From the NCBI GenBank assembly GCA_033782935.1, contig JAWQEG010001325.1:558001-622000 (forward strand): a DNA stretch of 64,000 nucleotides. The letters are read 5' to 3'. Under the pieces are notes generated by a model. The model worked only from the letters and a program-made list of their open reading frames with translations, did not search any database and was not told the DNA's origin. How positions within the stretch are numbered: position 1 is the first letter of the stretch; each line of letters starts with the position of its first letter. Made by a program: the position numbers and the translations under genes. This stretch comes from Petrolisthes cinctipes (taxonomy: Eukaryota > Arthropoda > Malacostraca > Decapoda > Porcellanidae). Below are positions 50,718 through 63,849 of this stretch, one piece after another.

Positions 50718-50743
50718 TTACTAACGGGAGTAACAATAGCCTC
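50718..50743 (-). CDS. Cysteine-rich gene, microexon (tentative)
   Basis: Acceptor TTACCGTTGTCCAG, then 26 nt encoding EAIVTPVS and two bases of the next codon, then donor GTCAAG. This is the only length that joins the signal-peptide exon (phase 0) to the next exon (phase 2). A stronger-looking donor, GTAAGT, lies 4 nt earlier (after 50722) but would shift the frame. The exon may be wrong or may use both donors. Confidence 0.45.
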
Positions 50744-51754
50744 CTGGACAACGGTAAGAGCAAGGTAAATATAGCTATATTTACCTTGGGTAAGAGGGTC
50801 TAGAGCCAAACAAGATCGAGATCTTGGAGACTATTTTGTTGATGTCGTGTGATGGAGAACTTGTCATTTCGTTTGGGTCCCATCTCTCCTCTTGGACGTC
50901 ATTAACGCTTGGCTGTTTCACACAAGTTCATTAATAATCTTTCTTATTTTCCCAGTAGTGTATATAATTAATGAGGTTTTGTATTAATGTAATATCCCAT
51001 TATTACATAACACCATTGGATACAGGTTTTACAATTGTTTAAATTTATTTAGATATAACCTCTACAGACAATATTATTATTTGCATTTTTGTTTTAAAAA
51101 GGAAACTACATTCATTTTGATATCAGTATATCAATGGATTTAACCCCTCTTTCTCTCGTTGACTCTAATCGTAAGATCTTTGCATTTGCACGAGATTATA
51201 ACCCATGTGCCTGGTTTATCTCAGTCCATCTCATAACATTGTCACTCCAAGCCAAAGGGAGACTGTGTTGCCATCCCCAGAGGCTGTTTGTGTCATAAAT
51301 AGTGGCTGCTGATAGGGTTTACCACATCCCTACAGTACTACAGAGCAATCAACTAATATTAATTTCTCAACTGAAAACACAGTCTATGCGTAGTTTTAAA
51401 TTATTTGAGACTAACTGACCGTTTGTGACTCCACTGTGTAATCTTACATTAGTTAATATGGAAAGAGCTTTTAATCTGGTCCTTTAAAACTCCAGTATCA
51501 TAGTGAAATCTTCGAAAATTCGGTCTAACGGCACCAGAAGGAAACATTAAGCAAAGATGGCCACTTTCCTCTTCCTTTTAGAACATTGTCTATCTATTTA
51601 TATTATTTATTATTATTTATCTGGCGATAATATACCTATTCCTCTCCCACTACTACGATCATGCATTGTATTGTGATTAGAATATTCCACGTAATAATTG
51701 TAGCATAATGTCTAGGTTTGTAAATACTTGGTTTAATTTAACTTGGTTTGCATT

Positions 51755-51925
51755 TTAAGGGAGTATAAAGCACATTGTTTTGGGTGGTAAATCTGGAGCA
51801 AATGTTTCCTCCAAATTATTCCAGGCAATAGGATACCATTATATTTCTTCATCTGGGTCTGTTTCCTGGTATACTTTGGAGGAATCAAGGCACTAAAGTC
51901 TATGAAAAGTATACTATCCCCTTAA
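51755..51925. mobile_element. TTAA-flanked MITE, full copy
   Basis: TTAAGGGAGTATAAAGC...AGTATACTATCCCCTTAA. The cleanest member, with complementary ends GGGAGTATA and TATACTATCCCC. Confidence 0.88.
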
Positions 51926-52691
51926 TCACAGAAAAAAATCCAAGAATTAAGACATGACAACGGTAAAGTTACATCATTAAAAAAAATACAACTATGTGTT
52001 ACATGAAACTTGTTTTCGTTTGCAATATTCTTTCTGTAAAACAATAGATAATAAAATTACTTCACTTGTATCAAGTTAAACAGCAATGCAGTCATATCAT
52101 TGTTACAGTTTGAAATATTCTTTTCGTAAATAATTGAAAATGAACATGATTCACTTTTATCATGTTAAAAAGCAATGGAGTAGTGTAATTGAAGTTTGAA
52201 CATGTAATACAAAACCTTACAATAGCTGATATAATGATCTTCCTTATGGAGGTGACTCATGTAAACGTCTGTCTGCTTCCCTCTATTCGTTAGGAGGGAA
52301 ATTGTCCATTATTTTCTAATTTAATAATCGTAGCTACTCACTATTCAAAACAATATATGAGAACATGAAAACAATAGTCAGTAAATTGTTTGAGTTACCC
52401 ATATGTATATTGAAACCTTTTATCCACGATAGTACACTACAGTGCTATTGTGGACAATTATTTTTTTCCACTCAGGGGTGACACATACAGATATCTCACC
52501 ATTGTTTTCATGTACTCCTATGATTTTATTGCTTTAATTTGTGTGTGTGTCTTTGCTGGAAGTTAGAAGCTACTGCTTGATTAATTTATAAGAAAAATAT
52601 ACAACTCACTATTAGAGAAAGGCAGTCAAATGGTTACTAAAGTCATCCCCTATGAGGAAAGAAACTTTTGTCCGCAATAGTACATACTGAC

Positions 52692-52742
52692 CTCAGAATG
52701 AGCGAGTACCACGAGAGTGATGGTAAGGAGCCAAGCCAACAT
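52692..52742 (-). CDS. Cysteine-rich gene, signal-peptide exon
   Basis: ATG at 52742 opens MLAWLLTITLVVLAHSE, a short hydrophobic run with a small residue before the likely cleavage site, a typical secretory signal. The exon ends GAG|GTCAGT in phase 0. Its 5' edge may be at 52795, after TTTTACGAAACAG, giving a short untranslated lead. Confidence 0.7.
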
Positions 52743-52849
52743 TATTCGTATGGTGTTCTATGTCCTTCGATCTGTCTTGAATGACGCAGATATGCCTGTT
52801 TCGTAAAAAAAGTGTTTGCCCTGTAATAATACTGTAGTTAACGACTGAG

Positions 52850-53170
52850 GTCCAGCAATGTTCTCATATCTACACCACTTTGGCAGGTTTTTCGTTGTGG
52901 TTATGGTATCAGAACTCGTTCCATCAAACCAAGACTTAGAACCAGAGAAGGGAAAAGATAAAGTGGAGATATGTGCCTTCATCCCACGAATGATGACCTT
53001 TGTCATTTTTTCCCCACAAATTGATACATCATGCAGGGTAAAGAACAGAGCCCAAAGAAATATCAATATATAATTTCCTAAGATTTGTTCAGTCTGCGGA
53101 GCGATAGTGCCACAGACAGCTTCGGGATAGTAAAAAGAGGAGCTGCTGGAAGAGTGACAGAAATTAAATG
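52850..53170. other. Unexplained paired open frames
   Basis: Both strands stay open for about 70-100 codons (plus 52858-53073, minus 52758-53066), without a recognised motif. The minus frame overlaps the signal-peptide exon's acceptor in another frame. Probably intron or an old repeat. Confidence 0.35.
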
Positions 53171-53319
53171 GTTGTCAGAGGATGGCAAAGGAACAGAGAC
53201 ACATAAATTATTGTAGGGAGAGATGCCAAGGGAGAATAACATGTCAAGTGTCTGTAGAGTATGAGTGTTGGTCTAGAACATAGATTGGCAGTTGGATATA
53301 GGTTACTCAAAATAATTAA

Positions 53320-53486
53320 TTAAGGGGATTGTACTTTGTACAGTACTGTACATTAGAGCACCTTGATTACTCCTAAGTATGCCACGAAACTGGATTATGT
53401 GAGAACAAATAATGTTGGCCTGTTGCTTGAAATTGTTTGGAGGAATAGGTTGTTCCAGGTTTACCAACACTGCATTACCCCATTAA
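53320..53486. mobile_element. TTAA-flanked MITE, diverged full copy
   Basis: TTAAGGGGATTGTAC...GCATTACCCCATTAA with the family core. Confidence 0.78.
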
Positions 53487-54365
53487 GAATAAAGAAGGAG
53501 TTGGTAAGCTCTCTTTCGAAATTTGTCGCAGTCGACTTGAGCCGTCCCTTAGAGTTTACAGTAAAGTTCCCCTGAAAAATTACTTTGGGCTGAGGGTTGG
53601 AGGAGACGAGTTGTGCATAGACAATCACAGTGAAGAAAGAGGTACCTAATTAATAAAGTCAGTAATTAAAGGAAGTAATATGTTGTAACAGAGAACATCC
53701 TAGTTTGTGGACTCAAGGTTGTGCAGGAGAGTGACAGGGACATAATGGTGACAGTACCCTCACCTTTGAAACGGAAGAGAGGAAAGCATGTATGTTGTAG
53801 GCAGAAAAGGAGTCCATGAAAACATTGTTTTGGGTGTGTTTGCTTTGCTTCACATTTCAATTAACGAAGGCAATAAGAAATGAGACGAAGGGGCTGGTGT
53901 ACTTTGCTTAATCAGAAAGTGAGAGTTTGTAACTAAATTAAAACATAAATAAATTTATAAAGAAATAAGATAAAGTGAAAAACAAGAGGCAGTATCCTCA
54001 GTCTATCATTCAATTACAATTCCTCGAGTTACAGTTCTTCGAATTCATCTAAAGTATTAACACTTAAGCAATGCAAAATATTCTTTGCAGGTGGCTATCA
54101 TCTCAAGAAATTATATTCTACTAATATCTTCATTTATACTTGACTCTGACACTGAAAATAATCCTCCTTCATATAATAACACAACCTGGAATTTGTAATG
54201 ACACAAGATAAAAGGCGACAGTGGCAGGAGATAAGTGTATCTACAGTACATACAGTTTAACAATTAGTAAGTGTAGTCTACAGTTAGTCATTATACACTA
54301 ACAAAAGATGACGCTAGCACTCAAAGTGTTACTAAACATAAAGTGACAAGTCAGTAGTGTCTTAC
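53487..54365. other. First intron, no other gene
   Basis: Purine-rich stretches and short frames only. Confidence 0.5.
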
Positions 54366-54443
54366 CTGAAGTAAATATCAGCAAGAGTATAAGGTGATGT
54401 AAACACTTGAATGCTGCAAGTTGAGTTGAGGAGAAGTGAACAC
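54366..54443 (-). other. Candidate untranslated first exon
   Basis: Minus-strand sequence ends TTTACTTCAG|GTAAGACA, a good donor. Its 5' edge is estimated from the TATA-like box and could be off by several bases. Confidence 0.45.
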
Positions 54444-54459
54444 TCACTGCCACTTCATT

Positions 54460-54469
54460 GGTATATAAG
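54460..54469 (-). promoter_or_regulatory. TATA-like box
   Basis: CTTATATACC on the minus strand lies about 30 bp before a TTCACTT that could be an initiator. The plus strand reads TATATAAG, so direction is not certain. Confidence 0.4.
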
Positions 54470-56255
54470 GGACTCTTGCCTGCGTTCTCACCGGTTGCCA
54501 AGAAGGATAAATTATTTTTCTTTCCCTTCCTTTTTGCGATAGGGACGAATGTCAAACACGCTGGGATGGAACGCTATGGATATTATTATGGAATTATGTA
54601 GTGCCATTACAAAAACTATATATGATAGTAGAGAATTTGGAGGATGGAATTGTTCACAAGGAAGGTGGCAGGTATTCCCACCTATGGCTAACAAGAACAC
54701 ATGTAAGAAGGGGGACGGGGGATGGGGTGGGGGGAGGTGCCAACACACGCACACGTACACCCTCTCAACAAAACATATGCTTTCTCAATATGTAAACCAT
54801 AATTCAAAATAAAATTAATCTTCCTTTTGTAATATTTTGCAGCCAGTTTCAAATTTCTGGGATTGGTTAAGCAGTACAATTCCTATTAGGTGTGGATCAT
54901 TTACTGGTGCAGTTACTTGTTAGTACTGAGGTGTCTAAACAATATTATTAAAATGACCTCGCTATTTTTTTCCTTTGGCATTTTGACTCCTGTATATTCT
55001 CAAACTAATTACTGGTTAACAGCTTATGTGAAACTATTTTTACTCATAATTTTGTGTTTTATTAGTTTATATTTATTGTATATGTGTTAAAATCTCTTAA
55101 ATATTCTATTGAATTAAGGACACTTTCTCAGCATATCTAACCCCAATTAAATGATTCAGGCATTTCCTAAGTTTTAGTTAAGTCGATCATTATTACCTTA
55201 GCCAAAAAGGTGGAGTTATATTGGAGCTTGTCAATATTCTAAATCAATGTTATAAACAAGATGGTTTCATATAATTGAGGAGAGGTTCCCTGTTATATTA
55301 GCACAACATTTTTAGATGACATTGTATCTCTTAATGAATTATTCGGTACTTCCAAATAGCTCTATAATTCTAACACGGGTACTTCTGTATATCCGTCTCT
55401 CTCTCCACGTTTTTTATCCAAGGTGGTAACCCCACGATTGTCCTGTTCCTCTGTCCAAACAGTTATTTCTCCCTAAATCGCACCCCTCTCCTCCATTCTT
55501 TTTCAGCGGTGACCTGCCCATCCCCAACTCACTCTTATTAATCTTTTTAACCAGACAATCACCCTTCATTTGTTCCATGTGGTCATATCACCTCAGCCAA
55601 TCCATTTGTGTGACCACAAATTTCTTGCTGGGAAAGATCTGCATTCACATTTGTGCTCTCACATGCGTGTCCCTCTAACAAAATCATCCCAACATTCCGG
55701 ATTTCAGAAGAGGAATTACAACTCTTATCAAATCAACAATTATGCTCGATTTTTGTAAGTATGTATGTGTTTCATAGTGTGCCATACTAGAGCACCCAGG
55801 ACGAAATAAAAGTTGGGGTATATGGGGAACTCAGGAAGAAGAACCTAATTAGAAGGGTGATGGCCACCGATAATGGATTAAGGCCACAGGGGCGTATTTT
55901 CTATGAGCGCGATGAAAACAATATGAATACCACACATATTGAGACATGTTGCTTTGCGGTCACACTCGATTTTGTCCATCGGTGGGGTTTCACAGAGGAA
56001 TTAGAGGTCAGCAAGTTTTGGGTCAGGGGTTGGGAGGACACTGGACTGGTGATAGGGTGGGTTGGAACTCCCGTTTCACCTGTCTGTCCACCTTTGCTGA
56101 TCTTTTTCGTGTCTCACATACCGTACACTGAGAGTAGTCCAACATACTCCCAAAGACATCACTCTCTTCCTATTTTCACAATATAAACAAACACACTACA
56201 CACCACACCCTTTGTCCAAATACATATCCCACTAAAATTAAATAAATAAAAATTT

Positions 56256-58991
56256 ATGAAGAAAATTAACAATCAAGCCTCGGAGGCCCCTGGGAATGGG
56301 CCAGTAAACTCCCCTCGGCCTGGACCTTTAGTTGACTATCCCCCAAGTTGCCCTGGACCATTGCCTGACTCTATCCTCAACGACCTAGAGCAGCTAATTC
56401 AGCAACCTACCCGTATTCCAGACCGCCTTGGAGACCAGCCCAATATCCTTGACTTATTCTTAACCTCTCATCCTTCTGCTTATACTGTTGAAATTATCTC
56501 TCCATTGGGCTCCTCCGATCACAATCTAATTTCAGTATCCTCTCCTTTCGCTCCAGTAAGACCTTTGGACCCTCCCAGGAAGCGGCGTCTGTGGCACTAC
56601 AGCGCTGCCAACTGGGATGATCTGAGGCAGTATTTCAAGATTTCCCATGGAATTATTTTTGCTTTCATGGCTGGGGTCCATCCGAGTATGCTGCACGCAT
56701 CTCTGAGGTGATCCTCTCGGGCATGGAGGCATACATCCCATATTCTTTCCCTCTTACTAATTCACGAAACTCTTGGTTTAATCACGCTTGTTCTACTGAT
56801 GTCCACAACAAGGAGGAAGCTTTCAAACGGTACCGACGCCTTCAAACCGATGAATCTCGTGTTCTGTATATTTCTGCATGGAATCGTGCCAAATCTGTTC
56901 TCCGACTAGCCAAAATATCCTTCATCCGTGCCAAGTACAATGACCTGTCCAACTCTTCCACCTCTCGTTCTTTCTGGCATCTAGCCAAAAATCTCTCCAG
57001 TAACTTTTTATTCTTCCTCCTTCCCTCCTCTCATCCTTCCTGATGGAAATGTTGCCATCTCTTCATCTGATAAAGCTGAACTCTTCTCTCAAACCTTTGC
57101 CTCTAACTCCACTCTGGACGATTCCGGCTCTGTTCCTCCAACTCCACCCCCCTCTGACTTACTTATGCCTGTCATCAGAATCTCTTCAAAGGAAGTATAT
57201 TCAGCGCTCTCTGGCCTTAACACTCGGAAGGCGTAAGGGCCTGATGGGATTCCACAGGTTGTTCTCAAGAACTGTGCTTCCGTGCTGACACCCTGCCTAG
57301 GCCAGTGGTTCTCAACCTGGGTGCCATGGACCCCAAGGGGTCCATGGCAAGAATTTAGGGGGGGAATGGCGGGCTGTCACCAATTATACAATTCTTATGA
57401 TCACAGAAAGCATATGATCACAGAAATCTATCAAATATAAGATAATTACGACTGTGAACTTTGTATTAAACTTAAATAGAGCAAGTGTTCTCTTCATTAA
57501 CATTTTGTTTTTATTTGATTTAAACCTTTTTTTTTTTTTGGCGGGGTGGGATTTGGGAAAATATGCAGGGGAGCCACATGAAGGGGGGAATGGACTGAAA
57601 AAGGTTGAGAACCACTGGCCTAGGCAAACTGTTCCGTCTTTGCCTGTCATCTAACACTTTTCCTTCTTGCTGGAAGTTTGCTCTGATCAAACCTTTTCCG
57701 AAGAAAGGTGACCGCTCCTAACCCCCCAACTATCGCCCCATTGCTTTGACCTCATGTCTATCTAAAGTGTTCGAATATATTCTTAACTCCAAAATTCATA
57801 AGCACCTTACTCACAATGATCTTTTAGATCTTCAGTATAGTTTCCGTCAGGGACGCTCTATTGGCGATCTTCTCTCCCTCCTTTCTGATTCATGGTCATC
57901 CTCTATTCGGAACTTTGGTGAAATTTTACTGTTGCCCTCGACATATCCAAAGCTTTTGATAGAGTCTGGCACAAAGCTTTAATCTCCAAACTACCCGCAT
58001 TCGGTTTCTATCCCTCTCTCTGCACCTTTATCTCTGATTTCCTTTCTGGCCGTTCTATAGCTGCTGTTGTAGACGGTCACTGTTCTTCCAAGTCTATTAA
58101 TAGTGGTGTTCCTCAGGGTTCTGTTCTATCTCACACCCTCTTTCTCCTTTTCATTAATGACCTTCTTACCTGTACCTCTTCCCCTATCCACTCCTATGCC
58201 GATGATTCCACCCTACACTACTCCACTCAGTTTGACAACCGCCCATCCCAGCTGCTCCTCTCCACATCACGTGATGTGGGGCAGAGAGAATCTTGTGGTT
58301 TTTAATGCCTCTAAAACGCAGTTTCTTCATCTTTCAACTCGTACTAATCTTCCTAATGACTATCCCCTCTCCTTCAATGACACACAACTTGATCTTTCTC
58401 CTTCCCTTAATATTCTTGGAGTCTCTTTCTCTCACAATCTCTCCTGGAGAGATCATATTACATCTCTAGCTAAAACCGCCTCAAAGAAGTTAGGTTACCT
58501 GTGCAGATACCGTGAATACTTCACCCCCACACAGTTGTTGTCTCTGTAGAGAAGTCTCATCCGCACCTGTATGGAGTATGGCTCTCATGTTTGGAGTGGA
58601 TCAACCTTCACAACACTCCTGGACAAGGTGGAATCAAAGGCGTTTAGTCTCATCAACTCTCCTCCTCTTACTGATTCACTACAACCTCTCTCTCTCTTCG
58701 CCACAATGTTGCATCACTTTCTCTCTTCTATCGCTATTACACTGGATATTGCTCTCCTGAACTCTCTCAATGTATGCTTCCTCCCCTCAGAAAAGCATGC
58801 AACACTCTCCAAGCCTCTCGTTCTCACACCTTTTCTGTCCAACTCCCTAATGCAAGAGTTAACCGGTACTCTCAATCTTTCACACACACAACTGGTCAAC
58901 TCTGGAACACTCTACATTCTTCCATCATTCCACCTTACTCCGTATAGATATAGAAAAAAAAATAGAAGGTCCCCACTCCCTGTTTTGCTGA
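56256..58991 (+). pseudogene. Broken Jockey-like LINE (copy B)
   Basis: Same as 1292-4030. It has one additional 1 bp deletion in RT near 57922 (GAAATTTTACT against GAAACTTTTACT), which ends the RT frame at 57982 in this copy. YADD is near 58195-58206 in the following frame. Confidence 0.88.
57303..57617. mobile_element. hAT-type MITE (copy B)
   Basis: Same insertion as 2339-2654 with GCCTAGGC at 57295-57302 and 57618-57625. Shared by descent. Confidence 0.95.
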
Positions 58992-60267
58992 CTGGGATAT
59001 TCTGTGGCAGTACCTTCAAAATTTTCCAGGAAAGGAATTTGGTTTCCATGTCCAGGGTTCAATTGAATTTGCTGCATGCATTATGGAGGTATTTCTCTTG
59101 GGCATGGAGGCATACATTCCATATACAGTATTTTCTTTCTTTATCTGATAAAAATAATTTTTATGTTAATGAATCTTGTTCTACTTTTGTCCACAACAAG
59201 GAGGAGGCTTACAGAAGGTACTGACGTTTTCAAACTGATGAATCTCGTGTCCAGGATATTTCTACCCAGAATCGCGCCTAATCTATTCTTCAAGTAGCCC
59301 AAAAATCTTTTATTTCGGCATAGTACAATGATCTATCCAACTCTATCTCTTCCCGTTCATTCTGGCATTTTGCCAATAATCACCCCAGCAACTATACTTC
59401 GTCCACTATCCGTATCTCATTCATCCTGATGGAAATATTGCCACCATTTTACCCGACAAAGCTGGAAGTATCTCTCAAATCTTTGCCTCTAACTCCACTC
59501 TGGTTGATTCCAGGGCAATTCATTCCTCCAGCTCCACCCCCTCTGACTTACTTTTGTCTGCCATTAGAATCTATTGAAATGAAATATTTTCTGCCCTGGC
59601 TGGCCTTGATATTGATATGGTGTATAGTCCATGTGGGAATCCTCCTATTGTCCTTTAAAATTGTACTCCAGTGCTGACTCCCTTCTTATGCAGACTGTTC
59701 TGGCTTTGTCCGTCATCTCATAGTTTCCTTCCTACTAAAAATTTCTTCTGATCCAACCTGTTCCGATGATGGCTGACTGTTCCCAACTCTCAAACTATCA
59801 CCTCATTACTTTGATCTCTTGTCTTCTTAAAGTCTTCGAATATGTTCTTAATATCAAAGTACAAAAGTACCTTACTCGTCATGACTTTCTTTCTGATCGT
59901 CAGTATGGTTTCCAATCAGGGATGCTCTACTGGCGATCTTCTATGTCTCCTTTCTGACTCATGGTCATCCTCTATGCAGAACATCAGTGAAAGTTATGGC
60001 ACAAAGCTAGAAATTTTCCAAACTGAGTTCATGCAATTTCTATCCCTCCGTCTGCGCCTTTATCTCTGGTTTCTTCTCTGATGGCAGTTTTATAGCTGCT
60101 GTTTTAGATGGTCACTTTCTCTCCCAATCATTTCAACTGTATTTCTTCCCCTTTTCAATCATATTCTGATGATTTCTCTGTTTTATTCCACACAGTTTGA
60201 CAATGGTCCATCCACACAGCTTCTCTCTACATCACGTGATGATGTAGTGTCACGCCTGACTTTCTGT
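58992..60267 (+). pseudogene. Second diverged LINE piece (copy B)
   Basis: Partner of 4031-5300. An extra A in an A-run near 58958 joins the frame of the first LINE's end to this piece (58571-59224), unlike copy A. Confidence 0.8.
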
Positions 60268-60430
60268 CCTTTCCCTTATATCCAATTGGTGAAGAGAAAA
60301 CCTCATGGCCTTCAACACAAAATACACAGTTCCTTCACCTTTCAATTCACACTAATTATCCAAAAACCTATGCCTTCTTCTTCAATGACACACAACGTAA
60401 TGTTAATGGAGCTCCTGGTGACAAATATTC

Positions 60431-60537
60431 ACAATGGTAGACGAAAAGATGTATTTCCAAACAGTTTAGGCGACCACTTTGGCCTTATTCAGTGGTCGCA
60501 GAAACTGTTTGGAAATACATCTTTCGTCTGTCATTGT
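60431..60537. repeat. Short palindrome (copy B)
   Basis: Partner of 5464-5570. Confidence 0.85.
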
Positions 60538-61856
60538 GGGTGTTCATTTTGTTGACGCTCACCCTCGTGTGAATTCTCACTTAGATTATGAGTACCTGTT
60601 TCCATTGTCTGAATAACGTTAGCCATGTATGTAACGAAATGGTTATATTATATGGTTAACATTTTAGTGCTAAATCTCAGAGCGACTATGAAGAGACATA
60701 ATCAAACATTTGCAACACTGTTCAGAAGTCATATTCTAGAAGCCAAGATCTACGTCAGGTGTTTAAAGACTACAAGGTCTCTGTCATTGATTGTGGGTTG
60801 TGGAAGGGATTGGGGGGTTGGCAACTTGGGAGGGAGAAGGTGCCAGTGTTCGGCTTTGTGCTAAGTGTGTATTTGCTCTGCCTCGGTGGAGATGCTAAAA
60901 AAATTTAGTTAATGCTTTGTATTTTATCACTGATTAATTTTTTTATTAATCTTTTATTAAAAGACACTTAGTTTAGTTTGCAATGAGTAATCAATTCTCA
61001 ATATTTGATGGAATATTTTAGATTCCAGAAACATAATGTATAGTTGAGGACACATGAGATAGACATACTTGAAACGGGTACCTCATCGAACATTATGGTA
61101 GGATGAGACGACGTGTGTAGTGGTGCATCCTACCAATGAGGGGTCCGTTGTAAGTGTGTCTGTTTCATATGTTCGTAATTGTACATAAGGGAAATGAGGT
61201 GCCTTCGTAGACATAGTAATTGACTAGACATAGTGAAATTAGGGGGATTAGAGAAAGTAGTTTTTTAAATTGATCTACCATTGTGAAGAGGCAGTTTTCT
61301 TATGACATTCTATACATTAATATTATTTGATAACCAAATGTGGTGGTGGCTACGCTGCATAACAACAACTCACACCTGCGTCAATGCACACCTGAATCAT
61401 CCATCTGAAAAAGTGGTGATGAATGGCAAGCTGTCATATATCATGAAAATTCTTAGAACATTTACACACATTCTGATCACGAACCACCGAATTATATATG
61501 GGAATTATACTCCTGTAGAAAGATAAATTTTATTCCCCTTTTAAATTGCTATGCCACTCCCGTCACCCATGACAGTATCCAGAAAAAAGTATTAGTTAAT
61601 TTGTAGGTTACCATGATGAAAAAATAATACAAATATATGAAAAGAATTTTCTACATTTACATTCAGCGAAGTTTGAGACACTAATTAATGTGCTTGTCTA
61701 TCATGAGAAACATTTTCTGGAAACAGAATATGAACAGTATATTTATTTCAATGCATGTACAGGATTTTTCAAATAACTTTTTGATTAAATATCACTAGGG
61801 AGAGGCAAACTAAATACTGATTTCTATCTATCTAACTATCTATAGCCCTGGCCACG

Positions 61857-62323
61857 GCAGAAGTGTGTCCAGTTTTCCGTTTCAATATTCCCTCCTTACT
61901 TGGTCAAGCCCTACTCTGCCACTCTTGCAACTTAATTTCTTTGCATTTGGAAGGTTTTTTTGACATCCGGGCTTTGACGATACTTCGCTTCCTCATCAGG
62001 ATACGCCGATCTCTAGGAATTTTATTTTTCTTCTTTGATGTACATTTTTGCGGAACATAGACTTGTTCATATATTTTAGTAAATGTAGATACCATCTTTT
62101 CTGCATTCTCATTTCCTAGAAGTGTCTCTCAGTCGATCTGCAGTTTGTTCTTTATTTCAGCCCAATTTATGTCTTTATAGTGAAAGTCGAGGTGTGCCAA
62201 TCCATCCCTTTCTTCACTGTTGTGTAGCTGTGGTTTATTGAGGAGTGCATTTACTGTAACTGTGGCCTCACATATTCTGTGGTCTGATATGGGGGTTTCA
62301 AAGAAGCCATAATTATGCATCAA
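61857..62323 (-). pseudogene. LINE endonuclease tail and linker (copy B)
   Basis: Partner of 6890-7356 with the same in-frame TGA, so that stop predates the duplication. Confidence 0.75.
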
Positions 62324-62464
62324 GCCATATATAATTATTACTAAACATCAGATCAAAGATGTTATCCCTTCTTGTTGGTTTGGTTACAAATTGCACAAGA
62401 TGATTTACTTCAACAATGGTTGTCAGTAATCTTGCTTGCTGTTTTTCCACGGTCACAAGCATTG

Positions 62465-62766
<302 letters not shown>

Positions 62767-62786
62767 CTATGTGTCATGGAACCTAC

Positions 62787-62900
<114 letters not shown>

Positions 62901-63716
62901 GGCATTTATTATGTGTATTGGTAAACTATTATCTGATTGTGTCACTGACAGATCAGGGCGGACGTAGGGTTAATTATTATTACGACACATATAATTAAAT
63001 ACTGAAGCTTTATTTCATGTGAGACAAACTAGTTTCGATACTAATGCAGTATTCGAAAATCATGTTTCTGACATGAATGAATGTATCATTATTTGGATAT
63101 ATGTGTTGTAATATTGTTGTTGTAATATGTCCATAATGTTTATAACATGTTACTCATTATCAATATAATACGTTTATTTACATGATATTTATTAGAGAAC
63201 AGTTAAACCAGCATATTGACAAATTATAATTGAGTTTGTTTCGCCCGATCAGACGACTGAATTTCGGTTCAATTCATAGCTGCCACTGTTACCAGATACA
63301 ACACCAACATATTGGTGGATGAGGTGGCCTCGAGTCATCTGTGCACAACTGTACATAGAGTACAGCCGCATGACAAAAGCGTTCCTACAGCCACGTGGAC
63401 AATGTAACATCTTTGTCATGACGGACACCGTTGGCTCTCACACAGCATCTGACTGTGTGTAAAGCTCTTCGTCCATGTGTACCCATTTCACACGAATGAA
63501 ACACACCACTCCTGAATTCCAACAAAGCATTGCTATCCCGTCAAGCACTGGCGTTATCGTACACAATTCTACCATATATATAGCCTCGCTGTTATGTATA
63601 ACTATATGATAAAAAGTTATAACAATAACATTAAAACATAATGCCTGCTAGCATTATATACCTATACATATTTTTAGGACTAAAGCTTGTGACAGTGTTG
63701 TATTTTCGAACAAAGT

Positions 63717-63718
<2 letters not shown>

Positions 63719-63788
<70 letters not shown>
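63719..63788. repeat. (GA)n microsatellite (copy B)
   Basis: Purer and longer than 8682-8740. Confidence 0.98.
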
Positions 63789-63791
<3 letters not shown>

Positions 63792-63849
63792 GGTGGGGGA
63801 GAGAAAGAAGGGGATGGGTGGAGCCTGTGGACTGACATGATATATACGT

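Larger units (their letters stand above)
38201..54443 (-). other. Host gene: secreted cysteine-rich protein, six coding exons
   Basis: I assembled this gene by eye. Coding exons of 51, 26, 125, 118, 302 and 23 nt total 645 nt, or 214 residues and a stop. Phases match at every junction. Acceptors are AG with mostly pyrimidine tracts; donors are GTCAGT, GTCAAG, GTAAGT, GTCAGT and GTAATT. The product has a signal peptide and then cysteine clusters spread over three exons, so it is likely secreted and disulphide-rich. No family was recognised; cysteine spacing such as CLSGD...CDF...C...CC recalls small arthropod secreted modules. Introns hold LINEs and MITEs. AATAAA on the minus strand at 38206-38201 is a candidate polyadenylation signal. 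No transcript evidence is available. Confidence 0.72.

Noticed and set aside
52758..53066. A 102-residue minus-strand ORF as the gene's first exon
   Set aside because: It is in another frame from the signal-peptide exon and has neither a signal nor cysteine spacing.
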